Notes: generated by a model not told the origin, from the letters alone. Counted from the stretch's first letter, positions 27,032-35,778 are shown. The stretch: DNA of 44,540 bases from Thermodesulfobacteriota bacterium (GCA_035325995.1 DAOKYU010000014.1:1-44540), one strand, 5' to 3'. Made by a program: numbers and translations.

Positions 27032-27265
27032 GTGCCTGAGACGCGCAAGGTCTACGGCGTAACGATAAACCGCCGCTTCTGGATACTCTCCGGCGTAAAG
27101 GACGGCAACGCCCACTTCTTTAACCACAAGGGTCACACGAAAGTACTGCCGGTCGAGGGCCTGCCGCCTGTAGAAAGGAAAGAAATCATCGCGTGGAAGG
27201 TGCAGTACACCGCCGCCGACCGCCTGCCGAACGAGCTCAAAACCGGCCAGCTCGATCTGCTGTGA
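27032..27265 (+). CDS. Small protein, unknown
   Basis: This 77-residue reading frame starts at GTG 27032, 40 nt upstream of the methyltransferase gene. The sequence looks protein-like (VYGVTINRRFWILSGVKDGNAHFF, then EIIAWKVQYTAADRLP), with regular beta content, no signal peptide and GC-rich codon use like its neighbours. There is no clear SD. I do not recognise it. Its position suggests co-transcription with the methyltransferase gene. Confidence 0.5.
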   Translation: MPETRKVYGVTINRRFWILSGVKDGNAHFFNHKGHTKVLPVEGLPPVERKEIIAWKVQYTAADRLPNELKTGQLDLL

Positions 27266-27305
27266 TACCTCCGGGGCGCGGCTCCCCGCGAAGAAGGAAC
27301 GAGAC

Positions 27306-27935
27306 ATGAACGCAGACATGAAGAACCATTGGAACAGGGCATACTCCGCGAAAGAGGTGACCGAGCTGGGCTGGTACGAAACGGCCTCGGAGCCCTCGAT
27401 AAGGCTGGTATCGAAATGCGGCCTCGGAAAAGACGATCCGGTTCTCGACGTCGGCGCGGGAGCGTCGAAGCTAATCGACTATCTTCTCGACGAAGGCTAC
27501 GGGAACGTCACAGCCGTCGACATAAGCGAAACGGCGCTCGGGAAGCTCAGGGAACGACTCGGGCCCGAGAAGAGCGGCAGGGTCAGGTGGATCGTGGACG
27601 ACGTTACGAAGCCCGCGCACATGGCCGGCCTGAGCGGCGTCGCGCTATGGCACGACAGGGCGCTTCTCCATTTCCTGACCGGGGAGAAAGACCGCGAGAC
27701 TTACTTCGGCGTCCTCGACAGGGCGATAAGGAGCGGGGGCTACGTAATCGTCGCGGCGTTTTCCTTAACGGGGGCCAGGAAATGCAGCGGCCTCGACGTA
27801 AGGAATTACGATGTAAAATCTCTCTCGGATTTTCTGGGCGAGGGCTACGACCTCATCGACTCGTTCGACCACCTGTATCATACGCCCTCGGGCGCGGAAA
27901 GGCCCTACATATACGCCCTCTTTAAAAAGACCTGA
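27306..27935 (+). CDS. Class I SAM-dependent methyltransferase
   Basis: This 209-residue cytoplasmic enzyme transfers a methyl group from S-adenosylmethionine. Motif I is VLDVGAGASKLIDYLLDEGY (about residues 46-65), followed by the acidic end of strand 2 in VTAVDISETAL and by VRWIVDDVT (motif II/III area). It resembles small methyltransferases of the thiopurine/tellurite-resistance type (N-terminal W...Y, GWYE). Substrate unknown. GAAGGA lies 8 nt before the ATG. A strong hairpin follows the gene. Confidence 0.87.
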   Translation: MNADMKNHWNRAYSAKEVTELGWYETASEPSIRLVSKCGLGKDDPVLDVGAGASKLIDYLLDEGYGNVTAVDISETALGKLRERLGPEKSGRVRWIVDDVTKPAHMAGLSGVALWHDRALLHFLTGEKDRETYFGVLDRAIRSGGYVIVAAFSLTGARKCSGLDVRNYDVKSLSDFLGEGYDLIDSFDHLYHTPSGAERPYIYALFKKT

Positions 27936-27999
27936 GGCCGGAAACAGGAATGCGCTCTTAAAAGAGCGGCAACAACCTGCCTTTTCTCAGGCCGGTAAA

Positions 28000-28023
28000 C
28001 GAGGCCCGGAGAACCGGGCCTCG
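28000..28023. terminator. Hairpin between convergent genes
   Basis: A perfect 10-bp stem, CGAGGCCCGG / CCGGGCCTCG, with a 4-nt AGAA loop lies between the ends of the methyltransferase gene (+) and the OmpA gene (-). The minus strand has a short TTTA after the stem; the plus strand has none. It probably acts in both directions. Confidence 0.6.
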
Positions 28024-28054
28024 ATGAAATTCCCGTATTAGTTTATATTCCCCC

Positions 28055-28591
28055 TCAGCGTATCAGCACGAACTCGACGCGCCTGTTCTGCGCGCGGCCT
28101 TCCTCGGTATCGTTGGACGCGATCGGGCTCAGCGGCCCTACACCCACACCGGCCAGCCTGTCCGGCGACACCCCGTCCCTGACGAGCTGCTTCACGATGG
28201 CGTTGGCGCGGCGCTCCGACAGCTTGATATTGTAGTTGAAGTTGCCGGTGTTGTCCGTGTATCCGACGACGGCGACGTTCAGGTCCGGATGCTGCTGCAT
28301 CACGTTGGCCAGCTTGCCGACGAGCTCCATGGCGTTCGGGTTTATTTCGGCGCTGTCGAATGCGAACAGCACACCGCCGCTGATTATGACGCGTCCGTCC
28401 GCCCTCAAGGCGTTGGCGATGTCCTCTTCGGTCGCGGTATTAATGTCGAATTCGGCTACGCTCCCCATGTATCCCGGCGGCGGCCCGGGCGGTGGCGGCG
28501 GCGTTTGATTCTGCATGCAGCCGGCGAGCGCCCCGCCGATGCCAAAGCTAAGCGCAATCAATAGAACTGACCTGGTGAAATAATTGTACAT
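28055..28591 (-). CDS. OmpA/Pal-type peptidoglycan-binding lipoprotein
   Basis: This 178-residue outer-membrane lipoprotein starts at ATG 28591, with GGAGGG 4 nt before it. A signal peptide ends in LAGC (Cys25), then a PPPPPG linker. The C-terminal OmpA domain shows FAFDSAEINPNAMEL, GYTDNTGNFNYNIKLSERRA and QNRRVEFVL, including the Asp and Arg that bind diaminopimelate of peptidoglycan. It should tether the outer membrane to the wall. It differs from canonical Pal in having an extra segment (SVAEFDINTATEEDIANAL) before the domain. No tol genes are near. Confidence 0.9.
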   Translation of the reverse strand: MYNYFTRSVLLIALSFGIGGALAGCMQNQTPPPPPGPPPGYMGSVAEFDINTATEEDIANALRADGRVIISGGVLFAFDSAEINPNAMELVGKLANVMQQHPDLNVAVVGYTDNTGNFNYNIKLSERRANAIVKQLVRDGVSPDRLAGVGVGPLSPIASNDTEEGRAQNRRVEFVLIR

Positions 28592-28826
28592 GTCTCCCTC
28601 CTTTCGGGCTTCTCGCTGCACCCGCGTTCCCCCCTGATTACCCGGCGCGGATGTATGCTCCCATAATTTTATACCTGTTTACGACCCCCGGACCTCATTC
28701 GGCAAATATTAAAGAATAAGCGATCAACGCACGGCCATACGATGCACCGCCGCATGAGGGGTCATTCCGGCAGAAGGGAGGCCGCCTCCGAGAGAGCAAC
28801 CGACTTTCAATCCGCGGGGCACTCCC

Positions 28827-29441
28827 TCACATCCTCGCCCCTTCCTCCGCCATCTCCTTCTCCCTGACGAAGGCTTCGAGCGATACCCTCGGGCAGATGT
28901 TGTCCTCGATGTAATGTATAAGATTCGTCGCGACTGAGCGCACCCTTGCCTCGACGGCCGGGACGAGGCAGTTCCCGTCCTCGTCGAACACCTCCCTCAC
29001 GTTCGCGACGGAAACGGGCCCCGGCATCACTATCGCCCCCACGTGCTGGCACACGCTCCCCAGGCTTTCGAGCGACTTTATTGCGCCGATCGATCCCGCC
29101 GCCACACCGAGCAGCGCGACGGGCTTTCCCGACATGACGGACGGGAAGCCGAGGTTCTCTATGACGAGCTTCATCGTGCTCGAAAAGCTCCCGTGATACT
29201 CGGGCGTCGCGAGCACCATCCCCGTCGCCTCCTTCACGATCTTCCTTATACGCTCGGGGTCGGGCTTGCCCTCGTCCATCCCCGGGGGCGAAAGGTCGAG
29301 CACCCCCGGGTCGATGACTTCCACGCTCACACCCTCCTGCTTCCCGAGCTCGTCCAGCACGAGCGCCGCCGCCATCGACGTATAATTCCCCGGCCTCACG
29401 CTCCCCTTTATCAACACGATTCTAATGTCCCTTTCCGCCAT
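28827..29441 (-). CDS. NAD(P)H-dependent FMN reductase
   Basis: This 204-residue flavodoxin-like enzyme is of the NADPH-dependent FMN reductase family (SsuE/ArsH/chromate-reductase type). Signature parts are the FMN-phosphate loop IKGSVRPGNYTSM, the isoalloxazine-binding TPEYHGSFSSTMK and a GVAAGSIGAI loop. It reduces FMN, quinones or metal ions; which is not decidable here. GGAGGAA lies 5 nt before the ATG. It is monocistronic and followed by about 235 nt to the OmpA gene, without an evident terminator. Confidence 0.9.
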   Translation of the reverse strand: MAERDIRIVLIKGSVRPGNYTSMAAALVLDELGKQEGVSVEVIDPGVLDLSPPGMDEGKPDPERIRKIVKEATGMVLATPEYHGSFSSTMKLVIENLGFPSVMSGKPVALLGVAAGSIGAIKSLESLGSVCQHVGAIVMPGPVSVANVREVFDEDGNCLVPAVEARVRSVATNLIHYIEDNICPRVSLEAFVREKEMAEEGARM

Positions 29442-29499
29442 GCCGTTCCTCCTGATTTCGTATTATGCGGGTATTATGCGCCCCGATTAAGCCACTGTC

Positions 29500-30215
29500 A
29501 TTTCGATACTCCTGCCTGCGCATGGGATTCCGAATGCGCGCCACGTTCGATGACTTTCGAAGCAGCAGCATTATGCTAAAACCACCCGACGCGCTTCCGG
29601 TGATTTTAGCAACTTCGGTGCTACGTCGAAAACGACACTACGTGTCCACGCCTCGCGTGCTGGAATCCGACGTAGCCGACTTGGAAATTCATAGCAACGC
29701 CCGGTCGTCTGTTCCATTTAACCACCAGCCTTGCCACGTCGAAGACATCGAGTGGATGAGCGTTAAAAATCCGACCTACCTTACTCTTCCCTCCCCCTCC
29801 CAGGGGGAGGGTCAGGGTGGGGGTATAGTATTTGGAGGATTTTGCGAAGGAACGATGATTTTGCACGCCTCGCGTGCAGGATTCCGAAGTAGCAGCAGTC
29901 TTGCTATTACCACCTGACGCGCTTCAAGTGACTTTAGCACCTTCTATGCTATGTCGAAAAAGACACTACGTGTCCCCGGCCCGGCGCACCACGTGCGCAG
30001 GAAATCGAAGTAGCTGCCTTCCGCTATCACCTCCAAACGCGCTTCCGATGCATATGCCTCCGAATGTGATTCGTCGAGAAACACACTACGTGTGTGCTAC
30101 TTTTGGTCAAGCAAAAGTAGAAAACACTTTCTCAGCACTTACCACTCAACTCGGAACTTCCCCCGCAAGGCCACCGGCGGACCGTGCCCCCTGACTTTCG
30201 AAGTGGCAAATAATT
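29500..30215 (+). repeat. 0.7-kb mosaic repeat array
   Basis: Positions 29627-29893 are identical to 19035-19301. The part to its right matches the arrays at 25.9 and 38.8 kb instead (GACTTTAGCACCTTCTATGC). The G-rich cassette's quadruplex motif is at 29803-29823. Terminal hairpin GCGCAC-CAC-GTGCGC is at 29984-29998 and a CACAC-TAC-GTGTG/AAAAGTAG hairpin pair is near 30085-30120. The long open frame through this array is spurious. Confidence 0.85.
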
Positions 30216-30225
30216 GCTATTACCC

Positions 30226-30858
30226 CTACCCCTCCAGCATCCGCCCGAGTATGGCCACAATGTGTGCGCCGTACCCGCCCCCCGGAAAGGCCCATCCCCT
30301 GCCGGAGGGATTGTCGGCCGCCCCGAGCCATTCGGCGTAGGGCGCCGAGCCGCGCAGGACGAGGTGAAAGCGCGGATCGACGCACTGCCCGTTGAGCGGC
30401 CCGTCCGTGGCGTACGCTTTCAGATGCTGCACCTGCGCGCGCACGCCGAGCCTCGGCGTATCGAACCGCGCACCGTACCCGGGCCTGTCTTCGTAAATCG
30501 CGCCTATACCCGCGTAGTTGTTCATGTCGGGCATGACAATCCGGCCGTAGTTGAAATAGCCCGTTTCATACAGTGTCTGCGCCCACGCGACGTCGCCGCG
30601 CACCCCCTCGGCGCGGCCCTCTTCCAGGAACATCTTTGCCAGCTCCCTCACGGTGCAAAACGGGAGCTTCGGCGCGGGGTTAATACCGAGAGCGAACGCC
30701 TCCATCCGCGCCGCAGCCGCCACTGCCCCGCCCATGATCGGGGTGAGTCCCCCGGCGGGCCTCCTACTCCGGGACGTGCTTGCAACGTCCTCGTGCGCGT
30801 CGCCGCCCGGCTCGGGTCCGTCGAGCGCGGCGTCTATCTTCGCATCCCCGTTAGTCAC
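30226..30858 (-). CDS. Glucosaminidase-family peptidoglycan hydrolase
   Basis: This 210-residue protein starts at GTG 30858. After a disordered N-terminal part (about 1-60) comes a glucosaminidase-type lysozyme domain: LAKMFLEEGRAEGVRGDVAWAQ, then the catalytic-glutamate region TLYETGYFNYG, NNYAGIGA, GVRAQVQHLKAYA and a closing GWAFPGGGYGAHIVAIL. These phrases closely match endo-beta-N-acetylglucosaminidase domains that I know best from Firmicutes. No signal peptide or membrane segment is visible, which is odd for a wall hydrolase; export by another route, or a start further upstream, cannot be excluded. An AAGGA precedes the GTG. Confidence 0.8.
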   Translation of the reverse strand: MTNGDAKIDAALDGPEPGGDAHEDVASTSRSRRPAGGLTPIMGGAVAAAARMEAFALGINPAPKLPFCTVRELAKMFLEEGRAEGVRGDVAWAQTLYETGYFNYGRIVMPDMNNYAGIGAIYEDRPGYGARFDTPRLGVRAQVQHLKAYATDGPLNGQCVDPRFHLVLRGSAPYAEWLGAADNPSGRGWAFPGGGYGAHIVAILGRMLEG

Positions 30859-30879
30859 GTGCGTAATTCCTTCTTTAGC

Positions 30880-31170
30880 TCGATATCGACATTATGCACA
30901 TTTATTACCGCCATGTCATTTCCGCATGCCACGCATGCCGGAATCCAGTCTTTATAATTTGTCATACTGCCTGTCCGGCATAGTTTTCCTGTCGGTCGGA
31001 GCCTTTTTATCGGTCGGCATGTCCGACGTAGCTCTGGCGAAGTCCGAGGCGAAGCCGGAAACTAGTTTCAGACCTGGTCTTTATGCTGTCATTTCGACCA
31101 CAGGAGAAATCTATCCTTACGCATTCCATCTTTACTCCACACGCATATTCACTCCGCGCCACCATACGCC
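30880..31170 (+). repeat. Dispersed ATTCC-type repeats, no gene
   Basis: This stretch separates two minus-strand genes. It includes a CCACGCATGCCGGAATCCAG element near 30937 and a GTCATTTCGACCACAGGAGAAATCTA segment of the type repeated elsewhere in the window. No gene or clear promoter was found. Confidence 0.45.
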
Positions 31171-31175
31171 CTCCC

Positions 31176-32000
31176 TCACCATCGACGATTCATCACCCCC
31201 GGGTCGTCGATCGTTATCCCCTCCACTCCCTTCCACGCGAGGAAGCGCGCGAGAATTTCGCTGTTCACGTTCCACGCCCAGACGGTATGCCCGGCCCGCT
31301 TCATCCTCCACGCGAGCGACGGGTCGAGCACGAGCGACGGCCAGAATATGCTGACATATTCCACCTCACCCGCCGGCGGTACGCTGTACGGGTATATGTA
31401 GAGGAGGCCGAGGGACGTATTCGGAAGCATCCTAGTCAGGCCCTTTATCCAGCCCGTGTCGAAAGATATAACGACGACCCTCCGCTCCATGCCATGCTCG
31501 CGTAGCGTGTCGAAGAACGTCTTGTCGCCGCCCGGCCAGTCGCGGGGCCACTTGGCCTCGACGACGAGGGCCGAGCCCTTCCCCTTCATGTACCGGAGGA
31601 CGCTCGCCAGGTTGGGTACGGGCTCGCCCTTAAATTCAGGCGAGAAGCCGCCGCCCGCGTCTAGTGTCTTCACGTAATCCCATGCGAGCTCGCCGACCTT
31701 CCCCTTACCGTCCGTCGTCCTGTCCACGGTGCTGTCGTGCATGACGGCGAGCGCGCCGTCCGAGGTTGCGCGCACGTCTATCTCGACGTACGGCGCGCCC
31801 GACGCAACGCCCGCGGCAACGGCAGCGAGGGTGTTCTCGGGCGCCAGGGCCGCCGCGCCCCTGTGCGAAACGGCGTACGCCCCTTCCTCCTCCGTCATCC
31901 CGGCGAATACGACGTGAAGCCCCGCATTCACCGCAGCGAGCACGAGGATTACGAGCGCAACGCGCTTAAGTTTTGATCCGCGATTTTGGTTGGAAGACAT
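31176..32000 (-). CDS. Glycerophosphodiester phosphodiesterase
   Basis: This 274-residue enzyme is of the GDPD family, cleaving glycerophosphodiesters to an alcohol and glycerol-3-phosphate. It has an N-terminal signal anchor (KRVALVILVLAAVNAGLHVVF), so the enzyme is membrane-anchored or exported. The TIM-barrel signatures are visible: SHRGAAALAPENT (catalytic His, Arg, Glu, Asn), YVEIDVRATSDGALAVMHD with the metal ligands and second catalytic His, VDRTTDGKG, and at the C-terminus AWNVNSE and GVEGITIDDP. I chose ATG 32000; an upstream in-frame ATG at 32036 is possible. Neither has a clear SD. Confidence 0.9.
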   Translation of the reverse strand: MSSNQNRGSKLKRVALVILVLAAVNAGLHVVFAGMTEEEGAYAVSHRGAAALAPENTLAAVAAGVASGAPYVEIDVRATSDGALAVMHDSTVDRTTDGKGKVGELAWDYVKTLDAGGGFSPEFKGEPVPNLASVLRYMKGKGSALVVEAKWPRDWPGGDKTFFDTLREHGMERRVVVISFDTGWIKGLTRMLPNTSLGLLYIYPYSVPPAGEVEYVSIFWPSLVLDPSLAWRMKRAGHTVWAWNVNSEILARFLAWKGVEGITIDDPGVMNRRW

Positions 32001-32085
32001 ATTTGAAGGATATAGCAAAGGGCCGGAAGTAAACATAGATTAAATAGAAGGTGTAATTCACGACAGTCGTCGGCAAGCCGAAAAA

Positions 32086-33069
32086 TCATGCATACTTTCC
32101 GTTAAAACCGGCTTCGAACTCCGCTAATCTCTCGATAATTGAATCGAAATCCGTATAGTCCCCGAATATCATTTCCCTCATCTGTCCGTAATCCACTTTC
32201 AATCTCTTTAACATTTCACCGCCAGGAACCAGCTTTAACGTTCCCTTAACCGCAGACTCGTAATTCGCCCATCCGGAGGGATAAAAACGGGCCTTGAACG
32301 ATACGACATCGGCAAGAAGCTTTTCGTCGCTAACAGCGTTTATCCCGGCTTCACTGTCCAGCATCCTGTAAACGTCATAATAATGCCGCGAATAACGGTC
32401 TTGCTGCGCCCTGCCCTCCGGCCTGTGCGCTTCGGCATGAAGAATGGTCACTTTTTCCCAGAACGTCCGCTCGGCTTTGATCGTTTCGACAGGAACCTCC
32501 GGCGCTTCGAACAAGTCCGGCAGCGCCTCCGCCGCATAAGGCCTTACCGGGAGCTTCCCCGAGGGGACCATTGCCGCGAGCGGCCCGATTTCGAGCCTTA
32601 TCACCGGCCTCAGGTACTCGTTATCGAACGCCTTCGGATATCCGACGTCGATAATCAGGCTATCGTTCGCATCGACTTCCGCGCTGCACGTGGGATCGAT
32701 GCCGTTTTCGAGGGCCGGCAGTATCTCCTTCCTTATATATTCAGCGGCAAGGTCATTGAGTGCTTTGTTAAATCTGTCTTGCCGCGTCTTGCTTTTCTTC
32801 ACCGGGTCTTCGCCGGTCAGCACGGTCCAGTCGAGGACGAGGTCTATATCCTCGGAAAATCTATCCGTAATACCGTAGCATTTCGAAAGGCTCGTCCCGC
32901 CCTTGAGCCTGAGAATAGGGGAGAGGTCCGGATGCTCGAATATAATCATTAGCACCCGGCACAGCCAGAAATCCTTTTCCGCGGCGGCCGGAGTCATCCC
33001 CTTCTCCGCAGCCGTCTCACTGAAAATTTCCGCGAGCTCCGCCGGGCTGAACGCAGCGACTTTCTTCAT
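32086..33069 (-). CDS. abiEii: AbiEii-family nucleotidyltransferase toxin
   Basis: This 327-residue protein is of the AbiEii/AbiGii toxin family. Motif I, KGGTSLSKCYG, is followed by FSEDIDLVL with the metal-binding acidic residues; a Lys/Arg-rich middle (EVPVETIKAERTFWEKVTIL) and an RHYYDVYRM block are also typical. Known members inactivate tRNAs by adding nucleotides and act in phage abortive infection (type IV toxin-antitoxin). Its ATG overlaps the stop codon of the AbiEi gene (ATGA, 4 nt), so the two are translationally coupled. Length fits the family. It looks intact. Confidence 0.9.
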   Translation of the reverse strand: MKKVAAFSPAELAEIFSETAAEKGMTPAAAEKDFWLCRVLMIIFEHPDLSPILRLKGGTSLSKCYGITDRFSEDIDLVLDWTVLTGEDPVKKSKTRQDRFNKALNDLAAEYIRKEILPALENGIDPTCSAEVDANDSLIIDVGYPKAFDNEYLRPVIRLEIGPLAAMVPSGKLPVRPYAAEALPDLFEAPEVPVETIKAERTFWEKVTILHAEAHRPEGRAQQDRYSRHYYDVYRMLDSEAGINAVSDEKLLADVVSFKARFYPSGWANYESAVKGTLKLVPGGEMLKRLKVDYGQMREMIFGDYTDFDSIIERLAEFEAGFNGKYA

Positions 33070-33674
33070 GTTTGATTTTTAAAAACCGACTTGATAACTT
33101 CGTAGACCCAGCTCGTCGTGTATCGAGTGTCTTTCAATATCCGGGCGTGCTTTTCCGGGCTGAAATAATCCCTTATTTTCTGCTTCTCATTTTCAGTCAG
33201 CGTTTTCTTGTCCAGGGCCTTAACCGCCTGGACGACGAGATCGCTCTCGGAATATTTGAACCCAATATCGCTAAGAGCCGTTTTCTTGAATTCGAGCTCG
33301 ATATTTCCGATTTTATACGCCCTGCTCCTGCCGTTACTGTAATAAAGGTATTTTGCCGGGACCTGTGTCGAAAGCCCGAGGACGTTTAAAGCAGTATTCC
33401 CGGAAACCTGTATCGACCAGCCGAATTTACGCGCCAGCGCACGGGCAACCTGATCGATATCCGGACTCATCTCACGTTTTAGCAGCTCGCTGAATTTTGG
33501 ATAGTCGTAAATGCCCGGTATTACCCTGCGAATAAAGCCGTCAGCTAGTAGCCTGCTTAGAGCTTTATCAATAGTTTTATGCTGACCCAGACTGGAAAAA
33601 TCTTTCTTGGAAAATACCGAACCCCTACCAGCCTCATAAAGTCTTTTTTTTATTTTATTCTCAATAGATTGCAT
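33066..33674 (-). CDS. abiEi: AbiEi-family antitoxin
   Basis: This 202-residue protein matches AbiEi/DUF6088-type antitoxins. It has an N-terminal winged helix (about residues 1-70: FSKKDFSSLGQHKTIDKALSRLLADGFIRRVIPGIY) and a C-terminal domain beginning DIDQVARALARKFGWSIQVSG. Members repress their own operon and neutralise the AbiEii nucleotidyltransferase. Although the frame stays open to 33905, the start is at ATG 33674: AGGA lies 6 nt upstream and a promoter ends just before it. The upstream extension is low-complexity Cys/Trp/Arg sequence, not protein-like. Confidence 0.87.
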   Translation of the reverse strand: MQSIENKIKKRLYEAGRGSVFSKKDFSSLGQHKTIDKALSRLLADGFIRRVIPGIYDYPKFSELLKREMSPDIDQVARALARKFGWSIQVSGNTALNVLGLSTQVPAKYLYYSNGRSRAYKIGNIELEFKKTALSDIGFKYSESDLVVQAVKALDKKTLTENEKQKIRDYFSPEKHARILKDTRYTTSWVYEVIKSVFKNQT

Positions 33675-33703
33675 GACATTCCTGAGGTATATCTTGTCAC
33701 CAA

Positions 33704-33732
33704 ATTGTAACATTTCAGAGACAAAACAGCAA
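33704..33732 (-). promoter_or_regulatory. Promoter of abiEi-abiEii operon
   Basis: On the minus strand TTGCTG (33727-33732) and TACAAT (33704-33709) are separated by 17 bp, with TG one base before the -10. Predicted transcription start is about 23 nt before the abiEi ATG, which supports the short form of the antitoxin. Confidence 0.55.
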
Positions 33733-33858
33733 GCAGAGGATTTCCAATGAAGAATCCGGATTCGATGGACACAACTCGGCTCCGAGCTTTGAAACCAGCT
33801 GCAACTACCATCCATTTGACATGGGCACGTCCACCCCCCGGCAGGTTTAATTCCCGGC

Positions 33859-34512
33859 TTACCTCCCCACCTCGTTAAACTCCAGCACCTCCGTTTCCTC
33901 CTCACCGGCGCGGAGCCAGTCCTGCATGTGCCGGTCGGCGAGCACGGTTTGCATGTACTCCCCCGCGAGGCCGGACGGCGTGACGCCGTACGTGCGGAAC
34001 CTGAACGCGACAGGCGCGTACATCGCGTCCGCAGCCGAGAACGCCCCGAACAGCCACGGCCCGCCGCTCCCGTAACCCCGCCTCGACGTCTCCCATATCT
34101 CGATGACGCGCTCGACGTCCTTCGCCACGCCGGGCGTTACAGTAATCTGCCTTCCGACGGCCCTCGCGTTGTGCGGCATCTTGTCCCTTAGCGCCGCGAA
34201 CCCTGCGTGCATCTCGGCCGCGACTGACCGCGCCGCAGCCCGCGCCTCCCTTTCAGCGGGCCAGACACCCGGATGGCTCTCGGCGAGGTACTCCATTATC
34301 GCCAGCGACTCCCAAACGACCGCGCCGCCGTCGATGTAAACGGGCACCTTCCCCGCGGGCGAGTATTCGAGTATGCGCTCCTTCATCCCCTCCACGAAAA
34401 GCGGTATACGCACCTCGTCGAAATCCACACCGAGGTGCTTCAGCAAAAGCCACGGCCTTAGCGACCACGACGAATAGTTCTTGTTTCCAATGACGAGCAT
34501 GGGCTTGGACAT
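33859..34512 (-). CDS. Glutathione S-transferase family protein
   Basis: This 217-residue GST-like protein has an N-terminal thioredoxin-fold domain with NKNYSSWSLRPWLLLKHLGV (catalytic Ser/Tyr area), the cis-Pro segment GKVPVYIDGGAVVWESLAI and ESLAIMEYLAE, then an all-helical C-terminal domain. It is expected in the cytoplasm, conjugating or reducing electrophiles with glutathione. The start at 34512 has AAGGAG 7 nt upstream; the open frame continues upstream without coding character. A gap of 184 nt separates it from the AbiEi gene on the same strand. Confidence 0.9.
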   Translation of the reverse strand: MSKPMLVIGNKNYSSWSLRPWLLLKHLGVDFDEVRIPLFVEGMKERILEYSPAGKVPVYIDGGAVVWESLAIMEYLAESHPGVWPAEREARAAARSVAAEMHAGFAALRDKMPHNARAVGRQITVTPGVAKDVERVIEIWETSRRGYGSGGPWLFGAFSAADAMYAPVAFRFRTYGVTPSGLAGEYMQTVLADRHMQDWLRAGEEETEVLEFNEVGR

Positions 34513-34805
34513 AGCGATTCTCCTTGTTCCAGATGAGTATTCAACCCCCGGATACGAGATAAATTTACCCGGATAATCGATGCCTGACTTTAACCGGGGT
34601 CTTACCGAAAAAGGCATTTCAAATCGTCGGAATCGTGATTCACGGAAAGGCTATAAAACGGGAATTTATGTCGCGAGAAACCGTATTGCAACTTCCCCCG
34701 GCATATATTATCATCCTTATTGGTGAATAATAATCGGAAGAACTTTTATAACTCGGAAGTTTCTGTTTTCATTAAACTTTATTTACACACTGGAGGAAGA
34801 GGGGA

Positions 34806-35744
34806 ATGCAAACATTCATATATCTGGTAATTGTCTTAATGGTATCCGTGTTCGCATCGGATGCGTCGCACGCCCAGGTTTTATACGGCGCCGCGACCGG
34901 CCAGACGTCGGGCAACGCGCCGAGCAGCCTGTACACGATCGATCCCGAAACCGGGGCCGCAAATTTGATCGGGCCCATCGGTTTCAACGGCGTTACGGGC
35001 CTCGAAATTCTGCCGGATGGCCGTCTCGTCGGCTCCGCGAACGCCGATACAGAAGATGGTAATGCAGCGGTGCTTATAGAGATAGACAGTGATACAGGAG
35101 CCGGGAGCCTGATAGGTATTCTGGGAAATTCTAGTAATCCGGGCGAATGCAGCAGGATGCCCGACATTGCTTTCAGCTGCGATTTGGGGCTTCTGTACGG
35201 TTATTCGGATTCTTGCAGCGGCAATACGGAAGGGCTTCATTTGATAAATCCAGACAACGGAGTCGCAACCCTGATAGGACCTTCCGGATTCACCGACGGT
35301 GGAAACGGCCTGGCTGTTCGGCCGGGAACGTCAACCATATTTGGCACACCTATCGACGCCACCGGGCTGGTTATACTAAATCGCATTACAGGCGCGGGCA
35401 CCGTAATCCCCCCGAGTGTAGGCAATGTGCCGAATGCGATTAACGCCATGGACTTTAATCCCGAGACAGGCGTATTGTTCGGCTCCTTTAAAGATTCTGG
35501 GGATATTCTCGGTAATGGGGAGGATCTGGGTTACCTCGTTACCATTAATATCCCGGACGGTAACATAACGGTAATAGGGCAGACGGTTTTAGGGCTCGAC
35601 GCGATCGTATTTTTCGAGGAATTCGAGGAATGTGGTTTTGTAGGATCTATCCCCACCCTTTCGGAATGGGGCCTTATAGCGATGGCGGGCCTGCTTGGTG
35701 TGATATGCCTCCTGGCTATTCGACGGAGAAAAGCGGCGGCCTGA
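34806..35744 (+). CDS. Secreted IPTL-CTERM protein
   Basis: This 312-residue exported protein starts with a signal peptide (TFIYLVIVLMVSVFA, cleavage after SHA). The body has repeated beta units (LYTIDPETGAANLIGPIGF, HLINPDNGVATLIGPSGF, VILNRITGAGTVI, VTINIPDGNITVIG), pointing to a beta-propeller. The C-terminus is a textbook IPTL-CTERM signal: SIPTLSEWGLIAMAG, a hydrophobic helix, and RRRK. Such proteins are sorted by exosortase H; that enzyme is not in this window. An SD (GGAGGAAGAGGGG) precedes the ATG, and a perfect terminator follows. Confidence 0.9.
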   Translation: MQTFIYLVIVLMVSVFASDASHAQVLYGAATGQTSGNAPSSLYTIDPETGAANLIGPIGFNGVTGLEILPDGRLVGSANADTEDGNAAVLIEIDSDTGAGSLIGILGNSSNPGECSRMPDIAFSCDLGLLYGYSDSCSGNTEGLHLINPDNGVATLIGPSGFTDGGNGLAVRPGTSTIFGTPIDATGLVILNRITGAGTVIPPSVGNVPNAINAMDFNPETGVLFGSFKDSGDILGNGEDLGYLVTINIPDGNITVIGQTVLGLDAIVFFEEFEECGFVGSIPTLSEWGLIAMAGLLGVICLLAIRRRKAAA

Positions 35745-35778
35745 CCCGGCACGAGAAAACATAGCGAATAAAAGAAAC

